Assembly (NCBI RefSeq): GCF_932294415.1
Contig: NC_065538.1
Coordinates: 16,139,830-16,203,829, forward strand
Reading direction: 5' to 3'
DNA: 64,000 bases
Source: Quercus robur
Taxonomy: Eukaryota > Streptophyta > Magnoliopsida > Fagales > Fagaceae
Under the pieces are notes generated by a model, which saw nothing but the letters and a program-made list of their open reading frames with translations, had not been told where the DNA came from and ran no database searches. Shown here piece by piece: positions 34,390 to 46,124 of this stretch. The position numbers and the translations under genes were made by a program. Position 1 is the first letter of the stretch, and the number at the start of each line of letters is the position of its first letter.

Positions 34390-36465
34390 TTAAAATTCAA
34401 AACTAACCCTTTTAAGTTTCACATTTTATCATTTTAGTCTTTTAAGTTTCAGTTTTGTTATTTTAGTCCTCTAAGTTTCAAATTTGTTAATTCAATCCTT
34501 TGGTTAAGCGTTGCCATTTACTAAACAAAATAATGCTGTTTTGGATTTTTTTTTTTATTTCTTAATTTAATTTTACTGAAAAACGTTAATTACCAAAAAA
34601 AAAAAAAAAAAAAAAACTAAGGGCTCAAGGAACGACGTCGTTCCCTTGCCTAGTGAAATTCAAAAACTATCCCAATACCCTAATTGAGAAATTTGGGGAG
34701 AAAGAAAGAGGGGGAAAAAGAGAGAGTGAGAGATCGACTGGGGGAGAGAGAGAGAGACTGAGAGACCGAGAAAGGGAGATATTTGAAACCGTAAGGGAAA
34801 GAGAGATCGAGACCGAGACTGAGAGAGAAAGATATATCGAGAAAGGGGAAGGAGAGACCGAGAATGAGAAGAGGGAATTTGCGGCGTCTCCGTCCGCTCC
34901 GGTAGGCTAGGGTCTACTCCGCCGCTTCAAGAGGCAGCTCTAGCTCTGGCTCCGACCAAGTATAGCATTGGGTAAGTTCTGAAAACCCAACATTTTTGCT
35001 TTGTGTTATTTTGGGTATAGTTAGTAGTAGATGGGTTTTGTGTTAGATTTTGCGGTGCATTCTTTAAAGCTAGTGACTTTTTCAATTGAAGACTAACTTT
35101 ATTTCATTTGTTTGTTTATGTTGGATTTTGTTGACTGATAGGTGAGATTAAATGCTTTGGGATAATCTACTTTATATTTATATTTATGTTTGTCTGCTTG
35201 TTGAACATCTTCACATGCAGTTTTATTATCTCAAAATAAATTGGTCCACACTTGGAGTTGTTTGCTGTGTGGAGTACTTAGCAGTTAGTACTTTATTTTT
35301 CTGCTAATATTTTGGTGTGTGTGGGGTACTTAACACTGTCTTTGTCAGCTAAAATACTTTGTTGTGCTATGTGTTGCCTTTTTAATTTAAAACTGTCACA
35401 AGAAAGATGCTTGGTTAGAATTTTTCATTGTTTATTCATTACAATGGAGTATTACACCACTCGATTAAGAGGTAGTATATAGGTGGTAAGGTGAAAGTTT
35501 ATGATTATGTGGATTTAGACTGCTTTTCTATACCAGAGGTTAAGCATTATTGTATGGAGTTGGGGGTATCGGATTATGTCCAAATTTATTTTGTTGTGCG
35601 TGGGTGTGATCTTCACAATGGCCCAAGATATTTGTCCAATGATGCTGATACTTAGGAACTATTTAAGTGTCTTGACCCCATTGATCCTAAAATAGACATT
35701 TATGTAGAACATGAAACCCCTGTTCAGAAACAATTGTTTATTAGGGATGTCAGTGTTGTTAATGTTGCGAATTTGGTTGGTTGTGGTATTGGTGTGGAGA
35801 ATGTGGATGTGGATGTTGATGATGATGATAATGATGTTGATATGGAGGATGGGGATGATGCTCTTGTTGACGATGAGTTTGAGGTGGGTGGTAATTTGGT
35901 GGATGTAGGGAATGATGCTAAAGGTCATGACGCGAATGGTGCCATGGAGGATGTGACTTATGAATGGTATGACTCTGACTATGATGATCTAGTTAATGAA
36001 AAGTTATATGAAATTATTGTGAATGAATATGATGGCAACACTTGTCAGCCCACCAGCCCACATAATGGCCAGCCCTCATAAGAACACACACCTAATATTG
36101 CCTATCATCCATTGTCATACCCATCTAATTTTGCAAAACAATAATTATCCCACCTAGTTCTAGTTCCAACTTTTTTTAATTGGCCATTAGATGAAATTCT
36201 AAGTGGATTTGACTATGCATCCTCAAACTAGTTGCATTCTCCCGACAATCTGATGGTCAGCAAAAGAAAAAATTACCTAAATTTAGAGTTGAATACTTAA
36301 AGGATCCTGAATTTGTGTTGGGGATGTCCTTTAGGGACAACAAACAATTCAGAAAGTTTGCACGAACTTACAAGTTAAAGTATGGATATGGCATCAAGTT
36401 ATCAAAAAATGAGAAGTCTAGGGTAAGAAATAAATGTGTTGAAGGTTGTTTAAGGAAATTCTAAA
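34390..36465 (+). mobile_element. Truncated autonomous-type MULE
   Basis: A left region with TTTTAGTCCTCTAAGTTTC-type phrases resembling MULE terminal repeats is followed by a purine-rich GAGA leader (34680-34870), an intron-like stretch and the N-terminal part of a MuDR-type transposase. The transposase is cut off near 36465. No right terminal repeat was found. Confidence 0.55.
35440..36465 (+). pseudogene. MuDR-type transposase N-terminal remnant
   Basis: The first part (VYDYVDLDCFSIPEVKHYCM, then VQIYFVVRGCDL) resembles the PB1-like N-terminal domain of plant MULE transposases. An acidic linker rich in VDVDDDDNDVDMED follows. Last comes MSFRDNKQFRKFARTYKLKY with KNEKSRVRNKCVEGCL, typical of the Mutator DNA-binding domain. 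In-frame stops (for example near 35655 and 36079) and a stop after CLRKF break it. The catalytic DDE part and SWIM zinc finger are absent. Confidence 0.7.
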
Positions 36466-36469
36466 CTTT

Positions 36470-37376
36470 GTAAATAAAAGGTAATCTAAAAATCTATTAC
36501 ATTCCAAAGTGCAATCTAGACCTGTAGACATAGGGGGGAAATTACAGAAAAGGAGTGGCTTGAATTTGTGCCTTGTAACCTAAATGTGAAACAAGCCCAG
36601 CAGTGCCGCGGACACAAAAATCAATGCCAAAGGCCATTTCATCAAACATATTAAGCCATCTAATTGCATTTATCACACTTAGAAATAGCATTGTCAGATC
36701 TCATGATTCAAATCAATCATTAAAAAAAGTTTAGCATTGTGAGGCACAAACTAACTATACCCAAAATAATGTCACAATTATTTGTTGCAAGAAATCTGAA
36801 TAAGATTGAAATTGCCACCAACAATTATGGCATCAATAAGATCCTAGAGAATGCACACGAACAAATTGTACTAATTTATCTCTCCATTACTAGTGTCAGA
36901 AGTAAGAAATTAAATATGCTATTTAGAAGAGAACCTTAATAAAGAAAAATATGAATATTGGTGATACAATGATGGAAATGGAACAGAAACTGAACTTGAA
37001 ATTAAGAAGAAGAAGAATAATGAGAATAGCAGAACACATGACTCAGCAGATAATACAACGTTTCATGATCTTAACTGTTATCAGTTTTCAAACACAATTT
37101 GTATCATATATTCAAGTAGATACTCCCACAAAAACTCTGAACATAAATCAATGATATGAAATTAAAAATAAGGAGACAACCAAAGCATCAATAAGGGTTA
37201 AGTATTCCATATTCACCAATAATAAAAAATTAAAAGTAAGAGAGGAGAGAGACATATTTGACAGATGGGAGAGAGAAAAAAAAGAAAGAAAGAATTGTGA
37301 CAATATCACTGCCGAAATTAGGAGAGAAAAAAATTAGAAGTCAATACTCATAAATAATGGCAAAACTAAATACAAT
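36470..37376. other. Gene-free AT-rich stretch
   Basis: Only short unconserved ORFs occur here. No family was recognised. Confidence 0.5.
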
Positions 37377-38082
37377 ACCTTAGATGCAGTTCTTTAGGTA
37401 CCCCTCTTAATTTTTGACATCTGTCCATTTTAAACATCTCTCAAAACGACGTTAAAATCCTCTCTATTTGTTTACTTCTTTTTTTCTCCTTCTCACAAAA
37501 ACTAAAAAACCCAATTACCAGATTTCTTTGGACTTCTCACACCCAATCCAAAGAAAAACCGCTTTAGCAAAATCCATAATCCATGGGTAGTTTTCGAAAT
37601 TCTGAAACAAGTTGACTTCAATTTTCATTTAAAATAGATGACTTGGTTGGAGAGATGAAATTTGCTGTACAAAAAACTTCCAGGATTCCTTGAACACCTA
37701 ATTCTTTCTTTGGACCGACAATTTCAACACTAGAAGCTCCCATTGATGCAAAAAGAGAAACCATCTCAAAAATTGTGTTACCACCTTCATGGATGTCTTT
37801 CACTATTATATTTGCTGATTGAGATTATTGTAAGAATTGAAGGAATTGTTGATGTAGTCAAAGATTTAGAAGGTCTAGCAGATTTCCCTAGCAATGGACT
37901 AGATCTAAAATTACAAAAGGATTGTCGGCAAAATTTCTTATTCAGTTTGAGATATGAAGAGATCTGAAGCCATTGGGTTTTGAGAGAGAGAATGGATTTT
38001 AATGTCATTTGGAGAGATGTTTAAAATGGACAGATGTCTAAAATTTAAGAGGGATACCTAAGGAACTGCACCTAAGATACTA
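37377..38082. mobile_element. Foldback/TIR element with possible captured fragment
   Basis: Inverted arms of about 90 bp are clear. TGCAGTTCTTTAGGTACCCC and GACATCTGTCCATTTTAAAC on the left match, in reverse, AAGGAACTGCA and GTTTAAAATGGACAGATGTC on the right. The interior has a - strand reading (about 37900-37618) that looks coding-like: KDIHEGGNTIFEMVSLFASM and ASSVEIVGPKKELG, with stops upstream. I do not recognise the family. The target duplication is not clear. Confidence 0.6.
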
Positions 38083-38166
38083 TATCTAAGTTTTGCCTCA
38101 TAAATAATACAATGCTACCAACTTCTAATGTTGAAATCCCAATCTCTAAAAAGAGTCCGAATTTGG

Positions 38167-39842
38167 TAAGGATGAGGTGTAAAACCCATGTTTTACACTA
38201 TTCAATAAAAGATTGACACTTCAATTTTTTACTTAAAACTCAATAGATCCTACCACATAATAACATCTCAATAAACACACAGTTAAATTATATTTTAAAA
38301 TGGCTATTAGATTTTTTTTTTTTTTTTTTGAGAAATTGGATCTAAAAGCTTTATTACGAAGTAGGCAAATCTACCTGATATGTACCAAAGGTGTATAATG
38401 GAACATCCTCCATCCACACTAAAAAACCAGTGACATGTCGTGCATGTTTAGTTAGGTTGTGAGCTACACAATTTCCATCCCTATGAACATGTGGAAAACT
38501 AATACAATGAAAATAGTTTGCAATATTCTTGACATCTTGATAAGTAAACCAAATGACGCCAAAGATTGCAAGTTCTCATTCAAAGCATTTATAACGATCT
38601 CCGAATCTCCTTCTAGGATGACTTTGCTCAACCCCAAATCAATAGCAAACTATAATGCCTTCACCACTACTAATGTTTCAAGCTCCACAATATTTAGAGG
38701 TAAGGGAATGATTTAAGACATTGATGCCAAGACTTGCCCTTGACAATCTCAAATAACCACTCCAATTTCATACCTTGTCTTCCTCTTTAAATATTGCCCC
38801 CATCAAAGTTTACTTTTGAGAACTCACTTGGAGGAGCTTTCCACCTCGTTCTTGTTCTGACCTTTGCTGCCTGAACTGGAGGTGGGGCAGTCTGATACTC
38901 GATCAATGCTGCAACAGCTCGTTGCATCACTTGGTCATTTGGGAAACCTGGTGGGGAAAAGCGTACCTTGTTTTGCCACTGTCCATGTGACCATGGCGAA
39001 TAATTCTGATGAACAATCCAAAGCCAAAACATACTCCAGCAGCTGTGCAAAACTTGTGAGTGTTGTGACAGTCCTGAAATTCCATTGTGGATCTTCTTCC
39101 CAAATTGTTGACAGACTCGGACAAGACCAGAGGCAATGGAGTACGTTCTCTTCATTGTTATTGTAGATGCAGCATCTCGGATCAGTCATTACACAACTTC
39201 GAACTAGATTTGCATTTGTTGGCAGTGCATTTCTGCAAGCTCTCCATAAGAAATTCTTTATTTTGCTTGGCACAGCTAGCAAAATACTTTTCCAAGCGTA
39301 AGAACCACCCCTTCCTTCATTAGCATCCATGATAGAGCCATTTGGGAAAAACCTTGATTTAAAAACTCTATAGAATAGAGAATTTTTATTGTGCAATAAT
39401 CTCCAAGTTTGTTTTGCTAAGAGTGCTTCATTGAAGAGTGACAACTCCCTGAAACCCATTCCCCCCTCCAATTTTGGTTCACACATATTCCCCCCGTTTA
39501 ACCAATGAATTTTCCTTTGCTCCCCCCTTTGTCCCTCCCAAAACTTACGGATTAGACCTTCAATTTCTTGGCATAAACCAAGAGGAAGCAAGAAGAAACT
39601 CATTGTGTAAGTTGGGATGGTTTGAACCACTGCTTTGATCAAAATTTCCCTACCAGCTTGTGATAGCAATTTTTTCTCCCAACCCTGTAATTTCCTCCAA
39701 ATTCTTTCTTTGATATAATCAAAGCTAGCTTTCTTAAGTCTTCCGATGAGAGAAGGCAGCCCCAAATATTTTGTCATAGTGTACTATTGGGTGACATATT
39801 GGGATTGGAGAAGTAAAACTTGGGTTTTACACCACATCCTTA
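38167..39842. mobile_element. MITE interrupted by a LINE
   Basis: TAAGGATGAGGTGTAAAACC at 38167 is matched in reverse complement by the sequence ending CACCACATCCTTA at 39842 (about 27 of 30 positions across the arms). Between them lie about 145 bp of MITE, the LINE at 38312-39779, and about 60 bp of MITE. The reconstructed host is about 205 bp. Confidence 0.65.
38312..39779 (-). pseudogene. 5'-truncated L1-type LINE (RT tail, zf-RVT, RNase H)
   Basis: On the - strand it opens inside RT (KYLGLPSLIGRLKKASFDYI). It continues through the thumb/zf-RVT region (GWEKKLLSQAGREILIKAVV, GGMGFRELSLFNEALLAKQ, KIKNFLWRACRNALPTNANL) and ends with part of an RNase H-like domain (SEFSKVNFDGGN). A deletion between SILL and AVPSK and a frameshift near 38940 break it. 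The T tract at 38312-38329 is the polyA tail read from the other strand. It sits inside a MITE. A clear target duplication was not found. Confidence 0.85.
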
Positions 39843-40063
39843 TAAAATTTAATATCTTCTACAACTTCTTAAAAAAAAAAAAAAATGTAAAATTACAGTA
39901 ATTACCACCAATATAATTGATATTAGTTTTCATTTTCAGTCTTTTTTAGTTTGTGCTTTGTTTGCCCCGAAGTTCAAATTTTGGTTTGAAGAAGGGATCT
40001 ACACAAACTAGAGTTGGAGGCCTAGTTTGCTTGGGTTATGTCACCTTGGTTTGACCTAATGTT

Positions 40064-40080
40064 GATTCTTTATGGTTTGC
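40064..40080 (+). other. Left 17-bp target site duplication of a LINE
   Basis: GATTCTTTATGGTTTGC is repeated exactly at 41633-41649, just after the polyA tail. It fixes the insertion limits of the LINE between them. Confidence 0.9.
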
Positions 40081-41632
40081 CGATTGGTGAGGTTGGGAAT
40101 TTGGATGCCTTAGCTCGTATTTTATGTTGTAAGATAGGCTGTTTACCCATGTCTTATTTGGGTATGCCTTTGGGGGCACATTATAAGGATTCCTCTATAT
40201 TGAACCCTATCATTGAACGGATGGAAAAAAGGCTTGCAGGTTGGAAGTAGTTATATTTGTCAAAAGGGGGTAGACTTACTTTATTAAAGAGTACCCTATC
40301 AAGTCTTCCTACGTATTATTTATCTTTGTTCACTATTCCACAACATGTGGCAGACAGATTAGAGAGGATTCAGAGGAATTTCCTTTGGGGGAGTTCTAAT
40401 GATGTTTTTAAATTCTCACTTGTTGCTTGGGAGAAAGTTGTGTGGCCCGTGGAGGTAGGTGGCTTGGGGATCCGGAAGATTAGGCTATTTAACCAAGCTT
40501 TGCTTGGGAAGTGGCTATGGCGATTTGGGAATGAGGTCACACATTTATGGAGGCAAGTTATAGCTTCCAAATATGGGGAGGCCAGTGGGGGATGGTGTAC
40601 TAGAGTTGTTAGAGGGACGCATGGATGTGGTATGTGGAAGAACATTAGGAAGGGGGTTGAGAGCTTTTTTGGTCATGTGTTGTATGCAGCAGGTGAGGGT
40701 TTTCGTATCAGATTTTGGTATGACCCTTGGAGTAGCCCTACTGCCCTGAAGGATTTATATTCGGCTATGTTTGCTATTGCTATGGATAAGTCAGCTATGA
40801 TTTCTGATATGGTTGACTATGCACCAGATGGGGGTGGTAGAAGTTGGAACTTACGTTTCCGTCGTGCTTTTCAGGATTGGGAGACAGGGATCTTTTATGA
40901 TTTTTTTGCGCATATCTCATCCAAGCTACCTAGAGGGGGTGATGACACCATGATATGGCAATTGAACCGTAGTGGTGTTTTTGATGTGCGCTCTTTCTAT
41001 TTTTCATTGCTAGCAGCCCTGTCGGTGTCTTTTCCTTGGAAGAGCATTTGGTGTGTTAAGGTCCCTAAAAGGGTGGCTTTCTTTTTATGGACAGCTGCTA
41101 GGGGTGGGATTTTTACTATAGACAACTTTGTTAAGAAGGATTTACCTCTTGTTAATTGGTGCTGCCTTTGTCGATGTGAAGAGGAAACTGTGGATCACTT
41201 ATTGATCCCTTGTAAGTATGCTCATACCTTGTGGAGTGAAGTCCTTCGTTTGTTTGGGGTTCAGTGGGTGATGCCCAAGAACGTTGTTTCTCTTCTCTCT
41301 GCATGGTGGAATTGGTTGGGTAGTCACACTTCAAATGTGTGGAATATGGTTCCAGCGTGTCTTATGTGGTTAATTTGGAAGGAATGCAATGCCCGAACTT
41401 TTGAGGAAACTGAGAGACTTGTAGATTGTGTGAAGTCCTTGCTGCTTAAGACTTTGTTTGAGTGGTCCCGTATTTGGGGGTTTACACATTGTCATTCTTT
41501 GTTTAATTTTCTTAATTCTGTTAGCCTTTCTTTTTGATTGGTTTGTATTTTTTTCAGTGCAGTGAGTTTACTATCGTAAATCCATTGTACTTCTATTATC
41601 AATAAATTTGTTATTACCTATAAAAAAAAAAA
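40081..41632 (+). pseudogene. 5'-truncated L1-type LINE with polyA and perfect TSD
   Basis: The insert begins inside RT at [17 protein letters not shown], runs through [11 protein letters not shown] and a TAG in place of a codon after RLAGWK (40248-40250). A 426-codon open stretch then includes SKGGRLTLLKSTLSSLPTYY, GGLGIRKIRLFNQALLGKWL, FWYDPW, and zf-RVT (KVPKRVAFFLWTAARGG, CCLCRCEEETVDHLLIPC). A 3' UTR, AATAAA and an A tail at 41622-41632 follow. Bounded by exact 17-bp repeats, it is a recent, dead-on-arrival insertion. The endonuclease and most of the RT were never copied. Confidence 0.92.
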
Positions 41633-41914
41633 GATTCTTTATGGTTTGCAATTCCAACAAACGACACCAGTTGTAATAGGTGATTTAAGAAGGGATGGAA
41701 CCTTTGGGAAATTGTTTGTTATGTTGGCTCAATGTTATAAGTAATTGATATGGTTGCCTAAGGTCCCAAGTAAAAAAAAAAAAAAAAAAGCCCCCAAATT
41801 TCATCAATTAGGGTTATTTCTTGCATTGTAATAGTATTAATCAAGTCCAAATATTAACTAATAAATAAAATAATATTTTTTATCAAATAAAAAACAAACA
41901 AAAAACAAAGAAAA

Positions 41915-42093
41915 ATGCTACATTTACAATATTTTTCACAACACTTTTACAAAAATCCTAAGTAGCAGATTGTTACATGTTGTCATTGATTAACAAATAT
42001 ATAATTTTAGTGGTGGGCTCACATAGAAAACAAGAAGTAACTTGACACCTATGATTGTTGTGAAAAATATTGTGAATGTAACACTTTTAAAAA
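41915..42093. mobile_element. MITE related to the 23118 element
   Basis: Left end ATGCTACATTTACAATATTT, and the reverse of the right end, GTGTTACATTCACAATATTT, are inverted. They continue into TTCACAAC, followed by the shared CCTAAGTAGCAGATTGTTAC. The target duplication is obscured by A-rich flanks. Confidence 0.6.
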
Positions 42094-43056
42094 AAAAAGC
42101 AATACACAAAAAAATTCACAACATTTTTCACGATAGTTAAGTTAGCAAACTTTTATTAGTTCTCATCTAGATCCATCACTAATATCACTCTTTTACTTAC
42201 CATCATCAATCTCTTACATCAACAAATGTAAAAAGTTTTGTCAAATTTTTTGTGTCAATAAACTTTTTGAGGAAAAAAAAAAATCTATGAGGTTCATGTT
42301 AAGTAGTAGTAATTTTGCATATAAAACAAGATAATCAATTTTCACCCTAGGCCATCAACTGCATCAAGCTACCCATGCAAGTCGAGGAGATACCTTCTTA
42401 TATGACTTAGGAGTTGGTCAAAGCTATCCGATGGTAAATTCAGTAGATTCCTAAAATTTGAGCATGTCAAAAGATTATTTTCTTTGGTTAATTGAGGGTA
42501 TGCTTAGCTAAGAGCACTCATAATAATAGCATCTCAACCAACGAAAAATGCTTTACAATAAAGTTGCTATAACTAAAATTTGTAGCTATATTTTACCTTC
42601 ACGCTACAGTGAGCTGTTATGAATAACAGTCTACTGTAGCACAAAGGTAAACACAAAAATCAAAATTTTAATCGCTAATGGTCTCTTTTTTTCCTCAGAC
42701 TCTTCTCTCTTCTCTTTCCTCGCTCACTTCTCTCTTTTCTCTTTGCTCTCTCCTATGCCTTTGTTTGTGCTTCATGGTTCAGCAATTGTAGTCAAGAGGT
42801 GAGATCAGATTCATGGGTTTGATTTGGTGAGGTGAGATCGAATTCGCAGTTTTGTGATTTATGGCTTGCTGGGTTTTGGTATGGTGGGTGGGTTTTGTTG
42901 GTTGTGATATGGGTTTGAACTTTGTGGTGGTCGGATTGGTGGGTGGGTGCGGCGTTGGCATTCTGGGTTGGTGTTATGGGTTCATGGGTACAGTGGTGCA
43001 TTTGGCCGTGCTCGATGGTGTGGCCGTGGGTCTTAGGTGAGGTTTCATGGGTTGCA

Positions 43057-43150
43057 GATGGTGTGATCGTGGGTTTCAGGTGGGTCTCAGATGGTGTGAT
43101 CGTGGGTTTCAGGTGGGTCTCAGATGGTGTGGTCGTGGGTCTCAAGTAAG
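43057..43150 (+). repeat. 33-bp minisatellite, about three copies
   Basis: GATGGTGTG(A/G)TCGTGGGT units start at 43057, 43090 and 43123. They create a spurious Trp-rich ORF (repeated FRWVSDGVIVG) inside the Harbinger-like element. Confidence 0.85.
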
Positions 43151-43522
43151 TTTGGAATGGGTCATAGAGGGTTCACGGTGGTTGTGGTTTTGTTTTGTTT
43201 TTTTTTTTTTTTTTGTCTTTTTGGCCTCCAATGGCGGTGGCAAAGACTCATCTTTGCCGGGTTTGGTTGCAGGTTATTGGGGTTGCTAAATGTGTTTTTT
43301 TTTTTTTGGTGATTCTGATTTGGATGTGGTTTTTGGTGGTCTAATTTGCAGGGATGTGGTTTTGGGTGGTTTTGATTTGTAGGGATATATTATTTAATTG
43401 GATTTCTTATATTATTTTAATGTGGTGTTTGTTAAAATAGAAGTTTTGATGTTGGGTGTATTGTAAAATGTGTTGTTAAAATAAATAAAATAAGTTTTTG
43501 AATTGCTAAAAGTTAAATTTTT

Positions 43523-45111
43523 GGCGTAAATGCACTTTTGGTCCCTACATTTTGCACTTTTTCTATCTTGATCCCTACATTCTATTTTTATTACTTTTAG
43601 TTCTCTAAACCAATTAACGCGTGACATTTAAGTCCTTACCGCCAGCCAACTAATGGGAAATGCTAAGGTGGCAGACGGAACATCCTATTAGCTGATGTGG
43701 CGCTGATGTAGCACTGATGTGGCGATTAAAATATTATTAAAAAAAAATTATTTGCATTTTTATATGCCATGTCAGCATTTTAATTTTTTATAAAAAGCCA
43801 TGTTAGAAAATTTAAACCAAAAAAGAAAATAAATTAAAAAACAAAACTTAAATCTAATTAAAAAACGGTTTCCAAAAAAAAAAAAAAAATCTAATTAAAA
43901 AACAAACACAAACACAAAAATAAAAGGCCCTCCTTCGTTCTCAACACAGTTCTATCTCAAAAACTCTGCAAATTTTATCACAACTTTCTATTTTTTCTCC
44001 GTTTCTTTCAAAAAGTGCTCATAGATTTCTTTTCAGATTGTTGAATCTTGACCGTACAAAAAAAAAAAAAGTCTATTAAAAGAGAGGGTCCTGCCATCGG
44101 AATCGATCTCAGCACGACCTACTCGTGTGTCGGAGTTTGGTAGCATGACCATGTCGAGATCATAGCTAAAGACCAAGGGAACCGAATGACATCGTCTTAC
44201 GTCGCTTTCATCAATATGGAGCGTTTAATCGGTTTTAAATTTCTGGGTTTGTTTTTTTATGTGGGTTTGATGATTTTTTTGGGTTTATGGGTTTGATTTG
44301 TTGGAGGTTTCGGTGGAGGATGGTGTTTGGATGGAAAATGGGAACATCTTCGGTGGTGGTTGTGGCATGCATCAAGAAGAGAATCCATTGCCCATGAGTG
44401 GGTATTTGGGTTTGTTTGAGACTTGTGTGACTAAGTTTGTTCAGATTTGGGTATCCTTGCTCTCGTTCTGGGTTTGTTTGTGTTTTTGTTTTTTTGGAGA
44501 CAACGAGGAGTTGTTTGTTTTTATGGGTTTTTTTGTGTGTTTGTTTTTGAAGAAAAATTTTGGGTTTATGGGTTTGCTAGAGATTGAATTGGTTACTAGG
44601 TTTATAGGTTTATTTCTTCGATTTATTTATGGCTTGGTTTGGTTTCTTAGATTTATTTCTTGTTTTTCTGGATTTGATGGAGTAGATTTGGTTGCTGGAT
44701 TTGGATTTGGGGTTTGCTAGAGATTGGTTTATTTCATGGATTTAGGAAGAACACGAAGAACAACTTCAGTTCTCATGAAAAAATAATGGAAAAAAAAAAG
44801 TTTTGTTTTTTTAATTTATTTTCTTTTTTGGTTTAAATTTTCTGACATGGCTTTTTATAAAAAAATTAAAATGCTGACGTGGCATATAAAAATGCCAAAT
44901 AATATTTTTTAATAATATTTTAATCGCCACATCAGCGTTACGTTAGCTAATAGGGTGTTCCGTCTACCACCTCAGTTTTTCCCTTAGTTGGCTGATGGTA
45001 AGGACTTAAATGTCACACATTAATTGGTTTAGGGACTAAAAGTGAAAAATAAAATGTAGGGACCAAAATGGAAAAAGTGCAAAATGTAGAGACCAAAAGT
45101 ACATTTACGCC
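43523..45111. mobile_element. Pack-MULE B carrying an HSP70 fragment
   Basis: An exact 9-bp duplication TAAATTTTT (43514-43522, 45112-45120) flanks inverted ends: GGCGTAAATGCACTTTTGGT on the left against ACCAAAAGTACATTTACGCC on the right. The arms run about 310-340 bp, with CTGACGTGGC-like and CCTTAGTTGGCTGATGG-type blocks. The interior contains an HSP70 5' coding fragment at 44078-44232. No transposase is present. Long TIRs, a 9-bp duplication and captured host coding sequence define a Pack-MULE. Confidence 0.88.
44078..44232 (+). pseudogene. Captured HSP70 N-terminal fragment
   Basis: The frame from 44078 reads [21 protein letters not shown], then a TAG stop, then [20 protein letters not shown] and [10 protein letters not shown]. 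This is the start of the HSP70 nucleotide-binding domain, which normally has [29 protein letters not shown] and ERLIGDAA. Gly to Ser in the first phosphate loop, the internal stop and loss of similarity after LIG show it is not functional. It lies between the two long TIRs. Confidence 0.88.
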
Positions 45112-45276
45112 TAAATTTTTTTAGCTCTTCTACTGTGAATCCTCTAAGATGGCATTCCTAAAGGCTAAAGCAATAATAAGGGTTGTGGACATGCTTAATC
45201 ACATTTAATTGAAGGTTAGTGTGGCACAATAAATATTTATATGAAGGGAAATCAGGCCTCAGTAGCATTTAATAGA

Positions 45277-45638
45277 TGTTAAGATCACACCGGCTCATCA
45301 ATCAGCTCAGCAGCCAAGGCAGTCTCACAGTAGCTAAGAAGGTTTGCACAAGGAAGGTTTGCACAGTCATCAAGAGTCAGTTACAGAAGGAGTTAGTTTG
45401 TTGGTTGCTAGTTACTAGAGGCTGTAATGACAGTTGTACAAGTAGTTTCTGATATTACAGTGAGTGAGGCAAGGAATTGTATATAACCATTACTTTGAAA
45501 CTTTGAAAGCATTGAATAGGAATGTACAAGTTGTTTCCACTCTCTTAATTCTCTCTTCTCAATTCCATAATCACAGGATGCCCAACTGACCTCGAACCCA
45601 GCTACAACAAACTCCCAAATCCTATTCTGCTCTTAACA
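45277..45638 (+). repeat. Probable solo LTR (copia-like)
   Basis: It begins TGTTAAGA and ends TCTTAACA, a perfect 8-bp terminal inversion. A TATATAA box and a pyrimidine-rich end suit a copia LTR. Flanking 5-mers ATAGA (45272-45276) and ACAGA (45639-45643) differ at one base. No internal region is attached. Confidence 0.6.
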
Positions 45639-46124
45639 ACAGACTTGATCCTTTTGAGTAAAGTCATATATATTGGTCAACTAAAAAATAAAATAGATAC
45701 TTTTCCCATACTTTTTGTGTTTGAGTTTATATTCTAGCGATCATTATATGTTAGAGTAATTTAATTACTTTGTCTACCACTTACAGTCTACCATGGGGAT
45801 TGCTCTGTGTTTTATGTATTATTATTATTATTATTTACTTCTATTTTAAACTTTGGTTGTTTTATAAGAGAAGCCAAAGAATTCCTTCTCTAATTATTTG
45901 ATTTGGTATACATTTAGAGAAGTAAATTTTGTTACCCATAATATTGCTAGATGAGGTATTTTGTGCAAGTATGAAAGAATGGTCTCCATCTCCTTCATCC
46001 CACATAAGAGTTTTTTTTCCTCAATAGAAAAATGGTGGTAACTCCCCATCCTAAAAATATATGAAAAATGCATGGCATGCGCACACACAAACAGATTTAA
46101 CAAAATTTTCATTAATAGTTTTAT

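Larger units (their letters stand above)
42512..45144. mobile_element. Harbinger-like element hosting a nested Pack-MULE
   Basis: TAA flanks both ends (42509-42511, 45145-45147). The ends are GAGCACTCATAATAATAGCA, and the reverse of the right end, GAGGATTCACAGTAGAAGAG. Its plan matches the 31252-32483 element: terminal repeat, CTACAGTG palindrome, CT-rich stretch, GGTGGT-rich interior. The Pack-MULE at 43523-45111 sits about 33 bp from its right end. Without that insert it is about 1.03 kb. Confidence 0.65.

Noticed and set aside
34653-34910. Glu/Arg-rich ORF
   Set aside because: It is translation of a GAGA-type low-complexity leader, not a protein domain.
42922-43312. Trp/Val-rich ORF on the + strand
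   Set aside because: It is generated by a 33-bp minisatellite and GGTGGT-rich DNA, with no family resemblance.
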